Assembly (NCBI GenBank): GCA_905233585.1
Contig: CAJOFD010000009.1
Coordinates: 1 to 64,000, forward strand
Source: an uncultured Bacteroidales bacterium
Lineage (GTDB): Bacteria; Bacteroidota; Bacteroidia; Bacteroidales; WCHB1-69
Length of the DNA stretch: 64,000 nucleotides
Reading direction: 5' to 3'
In this document: positions 27,640 to 35,041 of the stretch, piece after piece
Numbering within the stretch: position 1 is the stretch's first letter
How the letters are laid out: every line of letters begins with the position of its first letter
Translations under genes and position numbers: made by a program
The notes under the pieces: model-generated
Seen by the model: only the letters and a program-made list of their open reading frames with translations
Told to the model about the DNA's origin: nothing
Database searches by the model: none

Positions 27640-28944
27640 ATGGCAATATTAAAACCGTTTAAGGGCTTACGTCCTCCAGTAGAATTGGTAAAAAAAATCG
27701 CATCACGTCCTTATGACGTCCTCAACACAGAAGAAGCGCGTATAGAAGCCTCTGGTAATCCGATGTCATTGTTACACATTACAAAGGCAGAAATTGATTT
27801 GCCCAAAGGTGTAGATGAACATTCTCAAGAAGTGTATGACAAGGTGGTGGAAAATTTCCAAAAATTCCAAGATAATGGTTGGTTGGTGCAAGACAATGAA
27901 GAAAAATATTATGTTTATGCACAAACAATGGATGGCCGCACACAATATGGTATTATGGGTTGTACTCATATTGATGATTATTTCAACAATAACATCAAAA
28001 AACACGAATTGACCCGTAAAGACAAAGAAGAAGACAGAATGATTCACGTGCGTATCACCAATGCAAACGTAGAACCTGTGTTCTTTTCTTATCCTGCTAA
28101 TGCAGAAATTGATGCTATTGTTGCCAATGTGGTGAAAAATCCTCCTATTTATGATTTTGTGGCTGAAGATGGTTTCGGACATCATTTTTGGGTAATTGAT
28201 GACAAAAATACCATTAACCGTATTTCTGAAATTTTCAAAAACGATATACCTTATTTGTATGTTGCAGACGGACACCACCGTACGGCTGCTGCTGCTTTGG
28301 TAGGGGCTGAAAAGAAAAAAAATAATCCTAACCATACTGGCAATGAAGAATATAACTATTTTATGGCAGTTATATTCCCTGATAATCAATTGAAAATAAT
28401 TGACTACAACCGTGTCGTTAAAGATTTGAATGGTTTGGACGCAAAACAATTTATCGAAGCCTTGAAAGAAAACTTTGATATTGAATGCAAATGCGATTGT
28501 ACACTTAATGGTGGCAAATGCGAATGTGAATTACCATGTCATTGTGAATCAAGTGTACCTTATAAACCAACCAATTTGCACAATTTCTCTATGTATTTGG
28601 AAGGTGTGTGGTATTCTTTGACTGCAAAACAAGGCACGTATAACGACAATGACCCGATTGGTGTATTGGATGTAACTATCCTTTCCAATTTGGTGCTTGA
28701 CAAAATTTTGGGTATCAAGGATTTGAGAACAGACAAGAGAATTGACTTTGTCGGTGGTATTCGTGGTTTGGGTGAATTGAAACGCAGAGTGGATAGCGGC
28801 GAAATGAAAGTGGCTTTTGCTTTGTATCCTGTTTCAATGAAACAGATTATCGATATTGCTGATAGCGGCAATATTATGCCTCCTAAAACTACATGGTTCG
28901 AACCAAAATTGCGTTCCGGTTTGGCTATTCATGTTTTAGAATAG
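27640..28944 (+). CDS. DUF1015-family protein with a cysteine-rich insertion
   Basis: The 434-residue protein starts MAILKPFKGLRPP with the PYDV block of DUF1015 and contains the family hallmark ADGHHRTAAAA (about residues 208-218). DUF1015 proteins lie near serine-biosynthesis genes in many bacteria and are thought to be related to ParB-like free-serine kinases; I recall this only in outline and do not rely on it. The odd part is residues 284-303, ECKCDCTLNGGKCECELPCHC, with seven cysteines spaced C-x-C-x-C-x6-C-x-C-x3-C-x-C. It looks like a small metal-binding loop inserted before the last third of the protein. A terminator follows directly. Confidence 0.85.
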   Translation: MAILKPFKGLRPPVELVKKIASRPYDVLNTEEARIEASGNPMSLLHITKAEIDLPKGVDEHSQEVYDKVVENFQKFQDNGWLVQDNEEKYYVYAQTMDGRTQYGIMGCTHIDDYFNNNIKKHELTRKDKEEDRMIHVRITNANVEPVFFSYPANAEIDAIVANVVKNPPIYDFVAEDGFGHHFWVIDDKNTINRISEIFKNDIPYLYVADGHHRTAAAALVGAEKKKNNPNHTGNEEYNYFMAVIFPDNQLKIIDYNRVVKDLNGLDAKQFIEALKENFDIECKCDCTLNGGKCECELPCHCESSVPYKPTNLHNFSMYLEGVWYSLTAKQGTYNDNDPIGVLDVTILSNLVLDKILGIKDLRTDKRIDFVGGIRGLGELKRRVDSGEMKVAFALYPVSMKQIIDIADSGNIMPPKTTWFEPKLRSGLAIHVLE

Positions 28945-28973
28945 AAAAGTCAATCAAATAAGATAATAAAATG

Positions 28974-29004
28974 AAAGGGCTGGTGTAAAAACCAACCCTT
29001 TTTG
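28974..29004 (+). terminator. Rho-independent terminator of the DUF1015 gene
   Basis: AAAGGGCTGGT, loop GTAAAA, ACCAACCCTT then T residues. It is a 10-bp stem with one mismatch, ending six bases before the next start codon. Confidence 0.8.
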
Positions 29005-29009
29005 TTCGT

Positions 29010-29585
29010 ATGCAACAAGCACATTTAGTCATTTTTGCCAATCATACCATTGACTGTTCTTGCAAAGAGAACTTTTTGCCCTGTTTTTTGTCCATAGACC
29101 AAACAGCAATAACCGATTATTTGAATAAATACATGTGTTTGAGTAATTGTGAAGATAGGGTTGAACCTTTTGTTTGGATTGAGGAAAATGCTTTGCCTTA
29201 TCGTTTTCTTTTTTATGGCATAGAAGTAAAAATGGAGAAAAATTTGATACAAATGAAATTTCCGTTTATTTTTCGGGCGATTGTTGATTTTGTTCCTTTA
29301 CGAACGGCATTGTTGCAATTGTGCCAAACTTTGTTACCTGCTTTGGGAACAAGTGAAATGGTTTTCTGTCCTTCATTTTGGCAACAGACAGCCTTGGAAT
29401 GTCATACCGAATGGGGAGAAAAACGGTTGTTGCAAATGCAGGAAAAAATCATGAATAAGGCTACTTCATACAAGCGGACAAAATTGAATCTGGCTCATTG
29501 TATGGGGGCTGCTTTAGAAGATTTTGCCCGATTCCCCGATAAGAAATACAGAGGTTGGCTGATATATGATTTAAGCAGAAGATAA
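29010..29585 (+). CDS. Hypothetical protein, cysteine-containing, unrecognised family
   Basis: The 191-residue cytoplasmic protein begins MQQAHLVIFANHTIDCSCKE. It has nine cysteines and a C-terminal basic segment (NKATSYKRTKLNLAHCMGAALEDFARFPDKKYRGWLIYDLSRR). I do not recognise the family. The codon pattern, length and terminators on both sides support a real gene. Its ATG lies only six bases after the DUF1015 terminator, so either it is expressed by read-through or its promoter overlaps that terminator. Confidence 0.6.
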   Translation: MQQAHLVIFANHTIDCSCKENFLPCFLSIDQTAITDYLNKYMCLSNCEDRVEPFVWIEENALPYRFLFYGIEVKMEKNLIQMKFPFIFRAIVDFVPLRTALLQLCQTLLPALGTSEMVFCPSFWQQTALECHTEWGEKRLLQMQEKIMNKATSYKRTKLNLAHCMGAALEDFARFPDKKYRGWLIYDLSRR

Positions 29586-29587
29586 AC

Positions 29588-29622
29588 AAAAAAAAGGATA
29601 TTCTTGGAATACCCTTTTTTTT
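29588..29622. terminator. Bidirectional terminator between convergent genes
   Basis: AAAAAGGATATTC, loop TTG, GAATACCCTTTTT. It is a 13-bp arm pair with one mismatch, A-rich on the left and T-rich on the right, shared by the 29010 gene (+) and the threonine dehydrogenase (-). Confidence 0.85.
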
Positions 29623-29648
29623 ATCATTGTTAAACTTCTATAATAGTC

Positions 29649-30599
29649 TTATTTGTTGAATTTTTTCGCTACTTCTTTCAGCATCACTTCTGTCATTTTG
29701 TCCAAGTCGTAAACGTATGACAGATTCCAGTCTTTTTTGGATTGGTCATCGTTAATGCTTTGCGGCCAAGAGTCTGCTATAGCCTGACGGAAATCGGGTT
29801 CATAGTCAATAGTGAAATCCGGCATTTGTTTTTTGATGGATTTGAATACATCGTCTGGACAGAAACTCATACCGCCAATATTGTAACTTTCTTTTACCGT
29901 CAATTTGTCGGCATCTGCCTGCATAATGTCTATTGTTGCTTTGATGGCATCGGGCATAAACATCATCGGCAAATAGGTCTTTTCTGACAAGAAACAGGTG
30001 TAGTGATGATTTTTTATGGCTTCGTAGTAGATTTCAACAGCGTAGTCAGTGGTGCCGCCGCCTGCTTCTGTTTTGTAACTTATCAAACCGGGATAACGGA
30101 CACTACGGGTATCTACACCGTAACGTTTGTTGTAGTATGCAATCCAACGTTCACCTGCCAATTTGCTGATACCATAAACCGTATTGGGGTCCATAACACA
30201 TTGTTGCGGGGTATTTTTGGTTGGGGTACTCGGCCCGAAAACTGCAATACTGCTTGGCCAGAACAATCTTTTGAGTTTCAATTCGCGGGCAATGTCCAAA
30301 ACGCCCAACAAACCTTTCATATTAATATCCCAAGATGGGAGAGGTTTTTTTTCTGCATTGCCAGACAGGATTGCGGCCAAGTGATAAATTTGGGTGATAC
30401 CGTATTTTTTCACCACTTCGGCAACTTTGTCTGTTTCCAATGCGTTTACGATTTCAAAAGGACCGCTTTGGCAAATATCTTCACCTGCTTGGCGAATATC
30501 TGCAGCAACAACATTGCTATCCCCATACATTTTTCTAAGTTCGAGGGTCAATTCTGAACCTATTTGACCGGCACAGCCTATAACTAATATTTTATCCAT
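29649..30599 (-). CDS. SDR-type L-threonine 3-dehydrogenase
   Basis: The 316-residue extended SDR has GCAGQIGSEL as nucleotide-binding motif, PSSIAVFGP as the catalytic Ser region, YGISK (YxxxK) and the block RYPGLISYKTEAGGGTTDYAVEIYYEA. That last block characterises the short-chain L-threonine dehydrogenases found in Bacteroidota. The enzyme oxidises threonine to 2-amino-3-ketobutyrate with NAD+. Generic epimerase annotation is the common alternative. It is transcribed alone from a -7 box just upstream and ends at a bidirectional terminator. Confidence 0.88.
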   Translation of the reverse strand: MDKILVIGCAGQIGSELTLELRKMYGDSNVVAADIRQAGEDICQSGPFEIVNALETDKVAEVVKKYGITQIYHLAAILSGNAEKKPLPSWDINMKGLLGVLDIARELKLKRLFWPSSIAVFGPSTPTKNTPQQCVMDPNTVYGISKLAGERWIAYYNKRYGVDTRSVRYPGLISYKTEAGGGTTDYAVEIYYEAIKNHHYTCFLSEKTYLPMMFMPDAIKATIDIMQADADKLTVKESYNIGGMSFCPDDVFKSIKKQMPDFTIDYEPDFRQAIADSWPQSINDDQSKKDWNLSYVYDLDKMTEVMLKEVAKKFNK

Positions 30600-30625
30600 G
30601 TTTGTTACGTATTTTTTAATTTTTG

Positions 30626-30633
30626 CAAAAGTA
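30626..30633 (-). promoter_or_regulatory. -7 box (TACTTTTG) of the threonine dehydrogenase gene
   Basis: The minus strand reads TACTTTTG, 26 bases before the ATG at 30599. Confidence 0.6.
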
Positions 30634-30731
30634 GAAAAAATAAATAGAATAGGATTGTTTTTTGGGTAATTTTTTTCAAGTTTTTTATTTTTTCATTGGT
30701 TTGTCTGTAATGCAAGGTGAAAATGAAAGTT

Positions 30732-31019
30732 TTATAGGTCTGTTAAAAGAAATCCCATATAGAAAGGAAGAGTAAGGAGGGCTCTGGTTCGTCCTACATT
30801 ATAATCTCCTAATTTTATGGCATGGTAAACATGATATTTCTCGCTATGTTTCAATATGGTTTGTAAGGATTTTGCATTTCCACTTTTTGCTTTGCATTTT
30901 ACAATTACACACTCACCTTTGTAGCGTAGGACAAAATCTATTTCCAAACCGCTTTCTTTGTGGTAATAATACAATTTTCGTCCCATTTTCTTGTAATGAA
31001 CAAACCATACATCAAGCAA
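30732..31019 (-). pseudogene. C-terminal remnant of a DUF4143 AAA+ ATPase
   Basis: Only about 95 codons remain and there is no ATG; the track begins at a TTG. The visible segment GRKLYYYHKESGLEIDFVLRYKGE is the start of the PD-(D/E)XK-like C-terminal domain of the ATP-binding DUF4143 family (usually about 400 residues). The expected E-x-K of that domain reads VIVKCKA here, so the glutamate is lost. The whole AAA+ part with Walker motifs is missing. It marks the left edge of the accessory island. Confidence 0.65.
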
Positions 31020-31093
31020 AGTTTATAAATGCATATTAGCCTCATATTTTTGGGTTATCTTTTATCGGCTCATTTTACTACCTCTCATACTTG

Positions 31094-31642
31094 TTATCTA
31101 CTATTCCACAAAATATAATCCAATATTTTAATATCTGACAAATTATATTCTGGAAAGTATTCTTTAAAATCTTTTATAGCTTGTTGTATATCTTTTTGTT
31201 TAAGTTTGTTATTTTCTATTTCAATTATTTTATTATAAACTACTATAGTATCCTTTAATTTTTCTTCTTTTGTTTTACCTTTTACTTCTAGATTTAAATT
31301 AGATAACACATATTGATCCCATATTGGCATATCAGGATTTATTGTAGATAAAAGTTTACTACAAAATGATGCTTCAATATTTCCTGTTTTCTTATACATA
31401 TAACCAACTATTTCTTCAAATGTTACATTCTTTCTATTCTTAATTGATTCAAAGTAATCATAAAAAACTTTTCTCCAACAATCATTTCTTCTTACACGAT
31501 AAAATGCATTGAATCTGGTTTGAAACTCAGTATCATTACTTATATCGCATTTATAAAGATTATCTTTAATATAATTATACTTATCTAATGCTAAAAATCT
31601 AATCACAGCATTTTTTTGAAAATTTGTAAAACTATAGTCCAT
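31094..31642 (-). CDS. Very AT-rich hypothetical protein with SKLLSxxNPDxPIWDxxV motif
   Basis: The 182-residue protein starts MDYSFTNFQKNAVIRFLAL. Its recognisable core is ASFCSKLLSTINPDMPIWDQYVLSNL at about residues 90-115, a helix-loop pattern reminiscent of HhH-type DNA-glycosylase-like folds. A related pattern occurs in the plus-strand gene at 33920. Base composition is about 20% GC by hand count over 31141-31200, far below neighbouring genes, and codons are strongly A/T-ended, which suggests recent acquisition. Family and function are unknown. Confidence 0.6.
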   Translation of the reverse strand: MDYSFTNFQKNAVIRFLALDKYNYIKDNLYKCDISNDTEFQTRFNAFYRVRRNDCWRKVFYDYFESIKNRKNVTFEEIVGYMYKKTGNIEASFCSKLLSTINPDMPIWDQYVLSNLNLEVKGKTKEEKLKDTIVVYNKIIEIENNKLKQKDIQQAIKDFKEYFPEYNLSDIKILDYILWNSR

Positions 31643-31894
31643 GATTACCCCTATCTAATTATAATAATCGATTATATCATTACTATTTCCAAGCGACTTT
31701 CAAATGCAAAAGTATAATTTTTTTCTTTTTGGGGCCTTTTTAGGGGGGGAAAAAAATGTTATTTTGAGGTAGTTGAGGATAGCAAAGAACAATCATTTTT
31801 TTGCGGAACGAAAAAATCAAGAAATTTTTTTTGACAAAAAGACAGATTTGTTAAAAAAAAATATATACTTTTGCGGAACGAAATATCAAAATAA

Positions 31895-32005
31895 ATGATA
31901 AAAATCAGCGGAATTAGTCTTTTGAATCTATGCGAAACCGAATCTTGCAGAGAGTGTAAGTGCTTGGTTTTTAATCATTTTCCTCCCCCCCCCCAATTGC
32001 GATAA
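31895..32005 (+). other. Possible small ORF (36 residues) or untranslated RNA behind a -7 box
   Basis: The frame begins MIKISGISLLNLCETESC and ends in a proline run encoded by the C10 tract. It starts about 22 bases after TACTTTTG. The homopolymer-encoded end argues against a conserved peptide; a short regulatory RNA is as likely. Confidence 0.15.
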
Positions 32006-32154
32006 TATTTTAATTTTCAGTATCTTACAGTATTTTGGCTGCCTGTCTCTTACCTATAAAGAGACGGGTTTGTGGTCGTTTTGTAAGTTGCTGTTTTATA
32101 GTATTATAAACATTAGAACCTTATTAGGACTAAAAAAACGCTTGCAAATTCTTA

Positions 32155-32162
32155 TATTTTTG
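32155..32162 (+). promoter_or_regulatory. -7 box (TATTTTTG) of the island operon
   Basis: TATTTTTG fits TAnnTTTG and lies 45 bases before ATG 32207, the first gene of the co-directional island run. Confidence 0.5.
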
Positions 32163-32206
32163 CAACGGCGACAGATAATCAATAATCATCTAAAAATAAA
32201 TAATCT

Positions 32207-33109
32207 ATGGCAAGTAAAGTAAGAGTTTATGGTAAGGCACAGAATAGAACTGTGTTGGGTATTTTCAACGCGTATCTTGTAATGTATCCACATGCTACAT
32301 TAGAAGATTTTAAGAAAGCATTTCCAAAAGAGTTAAACCCCGATTCCGGTTGGAAGGTTAATGTACAAACATTGGAAGAATGTGACACAGAAAACGAGAA
32401 AAAGTTCTTCTTTACAGACGAAGAGGATGTGATTAAATTGCAAGACGGTACAAAGATGGTACTTTGCAAAATGTGGACAAAGCCAAGTTTTGAGCGTTTA
32501 GTCAATCATGCAAAACAATACGATATTGAAGTTGCAGAATTTACTGCTGCTGAAAAAGGTTTCGGTAAAAAGGGTGGATGGAGACTTGAATATTTAAATG
32601 GTTACGTTCCGCCTAAACCTGAAAAATCCAAAACCGGTTTGTATATTGCTTGTGCTGCCATTGTGTTTGTCGCAATTTTGACTTTCTTGTTGGCACGCAG
32701 TTGCAACAAAGAAACGCAAGTGGTGGAAAAAATAGTAACCGTTGTAGATACCGTTTATGTGCAACAGATTGAGGAAATGGAAAAGAATTTCAATGCGGCC
32801 GAATTTGAAAAAGGCAAAACGGATTTGAGCGATGCTTCTAAATTCGTGTTGCACGATTTGGCAAAATTAATGGAAAAACAACAATCTATAAAATTGAAAA
32901 TAGTAGGGCATACTTCTGCCGAAGGCGATGACGCTTTCAATCAAAAATTGTCGGAAAACAGGGCTAAAGCCGCTGTGGATTTTTGGGTTTCACAAGGTAT
33001 TGCACAAGACCGTCTGCAATGGGAAGGCAAAGGCAGCACAGAACTCAAAGATGCTGAAAATCCTGAATCAAATGTAAATAGAAGAACGGAATTTGTTGTA
33101 ATTGAATAA
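32207..33109 (+). CDS. Inner-membrane-anchored OmpA-domain protein with unknown N-terminal cytosolic domain
   Basis: The 300-residue protein has no signal peptide. Residues 1-135 form a soluble domain I do not recognise (KVRVYGKAQNRTVLGIFNAYL ... MWTKPSFERLVNHAKQYDI). A single transmembrane helix follows at about 144-163 (LYIACAAIVFVAILTFLLA) and an OmpA-like peptidoglycan-binding domain at about 195-300 (IVGHTSAEGDDAFNQKLSENRA, NRRTEFVV). In the OmpA consensus GHTD the Asp is Ser here; the second ligand Arg (ENRA) is kept. The topology puts domain one in the cytoplasm and the OmpA domain in the periplasm, bridging membrane and cell wall. It heads the island operon. Confidence 0.8.
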   Translation: MASKVRVYGKAQNRTVLGIFNAYLVMYPHATLEDFKKAFPKELNPDSGWKVNVQTLEECDTENEKKFFFTDEEDVIKLQDGTKMVLCKMWTKPSFERLVNHAKQYDIEVAEFTAAEKGFGKKGGWRLEYLNGYVPPKPEKSKTGLYIACAAIVFVAILTFLLARSCNKETQVVEKIVTVVDTVYVQQIEEMEKNFNAAEFEKGKTDLSDASKFVLHDLAKLMEKQQSIKLKIVGHTSAEGDDAFNQKLSENRAKAAVDFWVSQGIAQDRLQWEGKGSTELKDAENPESNVNRRTEFVVIE

Positions 33110-33137
33110 TTTAATGTTTAATAAAAAATAAGGAATA

Positions 33138-33542
33138 ATGAAAACTGAATCCAAAGTACTTTCTTCATTTCTTGCTGCTGCTGTTTGGGCTGACGGGGAA
33201 TATGATGAATTTGAAAAAGAATTTGTAAAAGAAGTTGGTGATGTACTTGAAATAAAGACACTTTCAACTGACTTGGAAAAAACAATCAAAGAAACGGAAA
33301 AAATGAACGAGGACGAATTGGCTTCGTTTTTGGAAACAGCAGCAAAAAAAGTGGCTGCAACGGAAAAGGAAGGTGTATTGACACTTTGCCTGCAAATGTT
33401 GTGTGCCGATGCTTTCTTGTCTATTGACGAAATGGAGAATTTCTTTGCTTTTGCAGACATTTTGGGGATAGACGAAGAAAAAGCAACTGCAATGCTTGAT
33501 GAATTTGTCGCTGAAGAAGAAGATTTGATTATAGAAGAATAA
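33138..33542 (+). CDS. TerB-like (tellurite-resistance / DjlA fold) acidic protein
   Basis: The 134-residue all-helical acidic protein has the TerB-type duplicated motif: AAAVWADGEYDEFEKEFVKEVGDVLEI near the N-terminus and LCADAFLSIDEMENFFAFADILGI near the C-terminus. The A-D-G/A-x-x-x-x-E pattern is the metal-binding acidic face of the TerB fold. TerB domains occur in Ter-type membrane-associated stress-response systems. It is 28 bases behind the OmpA gene and 19 before the basic-protein gene. Confidence 0.7.
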   Translation: MKTESKVLSSFLAAAVWADGEYDEFEKEFVKEVGDVLEIKTLSTDLEKTIKETEKMNEDELASFLETAAKKVAATEKEGVLTLCLQMLCADAFLSIDEMENFFAFADILGIDEEKATAMLDEFVAEEEDLIIEE

Positions 33543-33561
33543 CCTTAAAAAATTGAGAATT

Positions 33562-33831
33562 ATGGCAGTACAGAAAACAGCGTCCGGAAAAGTGGACAAA
33601 CGTACAAAAGAATACAAGGAAATGGTGGAACGTGCAAAAAAAGCACGTGAGGCACATAAAAAAGCCGCTACAAAACCGACTATTAAGAAAAAAACAACAG
33701 CACCAGCCAGACGTGCTGACGGTCGTCTGGACCAACGCACAAAAGCAGGTAAAGAAGCCGCTGAACGCATGGCTAAAGCCCGTAAGGCAAAAGGCAGTTT
33801 TGTCAACAAACTCAAAAGGTTGTTCAAATAA
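33562..33831 (+). CDS. Small histone-H1-like basic protein with two internal repeats
   Basis: From MAVQKTASGK the protein has 89 residues, about 40% Lys plus Arg and few acidic residues. Two copies of the same helix are visible: KVDKRTKEYKEMVERAKKAREA and RLDQRTKAGKEAAERMAKARKA, separated by an A/T/K/P-rich hinge and followed by a basic tail ending KLKRLFK. This suggests DNA or RNA binding. The track's three-codon extension (MRI) is dropped because ATG 33562 fits the pattern of the neighbours (ATGGCA). Confidence 0.7.
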   Translation: MAVQKTASGKVDKRTKEYKEMVERAKKAREAHKKAATKPTIKKKTTAPARRADGRLDQRTKAGKEAAERMAKARKAKGSFVNKLKRLFK

Positions 33832-33861
33832 GATAGATTAATACATTGATAAACAATTTTC

Positions 33862-33888
33862 CCCGTTGGAAATATATATTCCAACGGG
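33862..33888. terminator. Perfect 10-bp hairpin inside the island operon
   Basis: CCCGTTGGAA, loop ATATATA, TTCCAACGGG. No T-tract follows on either strand, so it may be an attenuator or RNA-stability element rather than a terminator. Confidence 0.5.
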
Positions 33889-33919
33889 TTGGGGAAAAGA
33901 GAGATAAAAGGTAATATAT

Positions 33920-34543
33920 ATGAAGAAAAATCTTTTGAAAGATGCTCAAGCGGTACTGAATGCCTACAAAAAAATGGAAACTTATCAGATTCAGCAAGAA
34001 GTGTTGGATAATCTTGTGGACAAGTTTCCTGATCATAAGAACAAGGCCGCTGTTGAAGTAAAGGTTAAATTGCTTAATTTATTATACTCTACAAATGTTC
34101 GGGCAACCAATAATATGATGAAACATATTCTTGAAATAAAGGATATTGACAAACGTTTGAAGAATGGAGACAAGACTTTGGTGCCGGAGATTGCTAATAT
34201 TAAAATTAGTGATAAAACATACAATTTTTACTCTTTTGCCACAAAATATTGTGCCTATCACCAATCCGACAAATTTCCCATTTATGACAATATCGTTGCT
34301 AATGTGCTAACTGCACTTTATGCAGATAAAAATAAAAAAGAGTTTGAAAAAAAGTTGAGGGAGTATGATTTCTATGTGCAGGTATATGATACTTTTATGA
34401 AAGAATATGGTCTTGCAGGACATTTCAAATATCGTGAAGTTGATAACTATATATGGGGAGCATACAAGATTGCAGGAGTAGACTTTGAGATAGAAAAATT
34501 GGCTCCAATAGACAAACGCAAGATTATTGAGGTAGAAATATAA
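33920..34543 (+). CDS. Hypothetical protein related in motif to the 31094 gene
   Basis: The 207-residue soluble protein begins MKKNLLKDAQAVLNAYKK. Its best-preserved segment, NFYSFATKYCAYHQSDKFPIYDNIVANVL at about residues 105-133, has the same helix-loop-P-I-x-D-x-x-V arrangement as ASFCSKLLSTINPDMPIWDQYV of the minus-strand gene at 31094. Around it are Lys/Glu-rich helices. I do not recognise a named family; an HhH-like nucleic-acid-binding fold is conjecture. It begins 88 bases after the basic-protein gene, beyond the hairpin. Confidence 0.6.
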   Translation: MKKNLLKDAQAVLNAYKKMETYQIQQEVLDNLVDKFPDHKNKAAVEVKVKLLNLLYSTNVRATNNMMKHILEIKDIDKRLKNGDKTLVPEIANIKISDKTYNFYSFATKYCAYHQSDKFPIYDNIVANVLTALYADKNKKEFEKKLREYDFYVQVYDTFMKEYGLAGHFKYREVDNYIWGAYKIAGVDFEIEKLAPIDKRKIIEVEI

Positions 34544-34567
34544 AATAAAAATAATAAAGATTCTGTG

Positions 34568-34993
34568 ATGAAAGTTTCCAAAATTACCGATGTTGAATTT
34601 GTTAAATATCATATAGATTTTGAACGTTATGTCCTTATTTATAGTTCAGATTTTGAGGCTATCTTTGATGAAAAAATGAAAGATACAAACAATTCAAATA
34701 TGTTGGAGGGACTAGTTAAAATTACAAACAATAACAATAAAAATAAAAAATCAGTATATAGAAAATGTATTGGAAGGCATGTCGAAAAGGATATCGTGCA
34801 AATGGGTTACAGAACTCAAAGCGAATTGGAGATAAAGTCTGGCAATGAAGTAGAGATAAAACCTGCAAAATGGTTTCCTTATTATTGGCATAATTCGGAT
34901 TCGTATTACAAATATCCTTTTAGGATAGCTTGTATTGCTTTAATTATAACATGTTTATCCTTTTTATTAAATATATTGTTTCTATTGTGGTGA
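34568..34993 (+). CDS. Tail-anchored membrane protein, unknown
   Basis: The 141-residue protein has an N-terminal soluble part and one C-terminal helix (ACIALIITCLSFLLNILFLLW), so it should sit in the membrane with its bulk in the cytoplasm. Residues 60-100 (SVYRKCIGRHVEKDIVQMGYRTQSELEIKSGNEVEIKP) alternate like a small double-psi beta-barrel, as in CDC48-N-type domains; this is a tentative reading. The track starts at GTG 34565; ATG 34568 is the natural start. Confidence 0.55.
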   Translation: MKVSKITDVEFVKYHIDFERYVLIYSSDFEAIFDEKMKDTNNSNMLEGLVKITNNNNKNKKSVYRKCIGRHVEKDIVQMGYRTQSELEIKSGNEVEIKPAKWFPYYWHNSDSYYKYPFRIACIALIITCLSFLLNILFLLW

Positions 34994-35010
34994 AATAAAA
35001 AGTAAAATTA

Positions 35011-35041
35011 ACATAGTATTAATCAATAAAAAAATAAAATT
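35011..35041 (+). repeat. Leader repeat, copy 1 (ACATAGTATTAATCAATAAAA)
   Basis: This is the first of three similar leaders placed immediately before the three two-lobed-domain genes. Copies 2 and 3 are at 35801 and 36411. Confidence 0.6.

Larger units (their letters stand above)
31643..32206. other. 564-base spacer with homopolymer runs and a repeated GCGGAACG element
   Basis: Contents: G7 at 31743-31749, C10 at 31985-31994, two copies of TTTTGCGGAACGAAA (at about 31799 and 31870), a TACTTTTG -7 box at 31866-31873, a hairpin GTCTCTT-N7-AAGAGAC near 32045-32065, and the -7 box for the 32207 gene. A 36-codon ORF (31895-32005) follows the first -7 box, but coding potential is doubtful. Confidence 0.5.

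Noticed and set aside
27772-28449. 225-residue antisense ORF inside the DUF1015 gene
   Set aside because: Composition is typical of a shadow frame (Ile/Phe/His-rich). The sense frame carries the DUF1015 hallmark.
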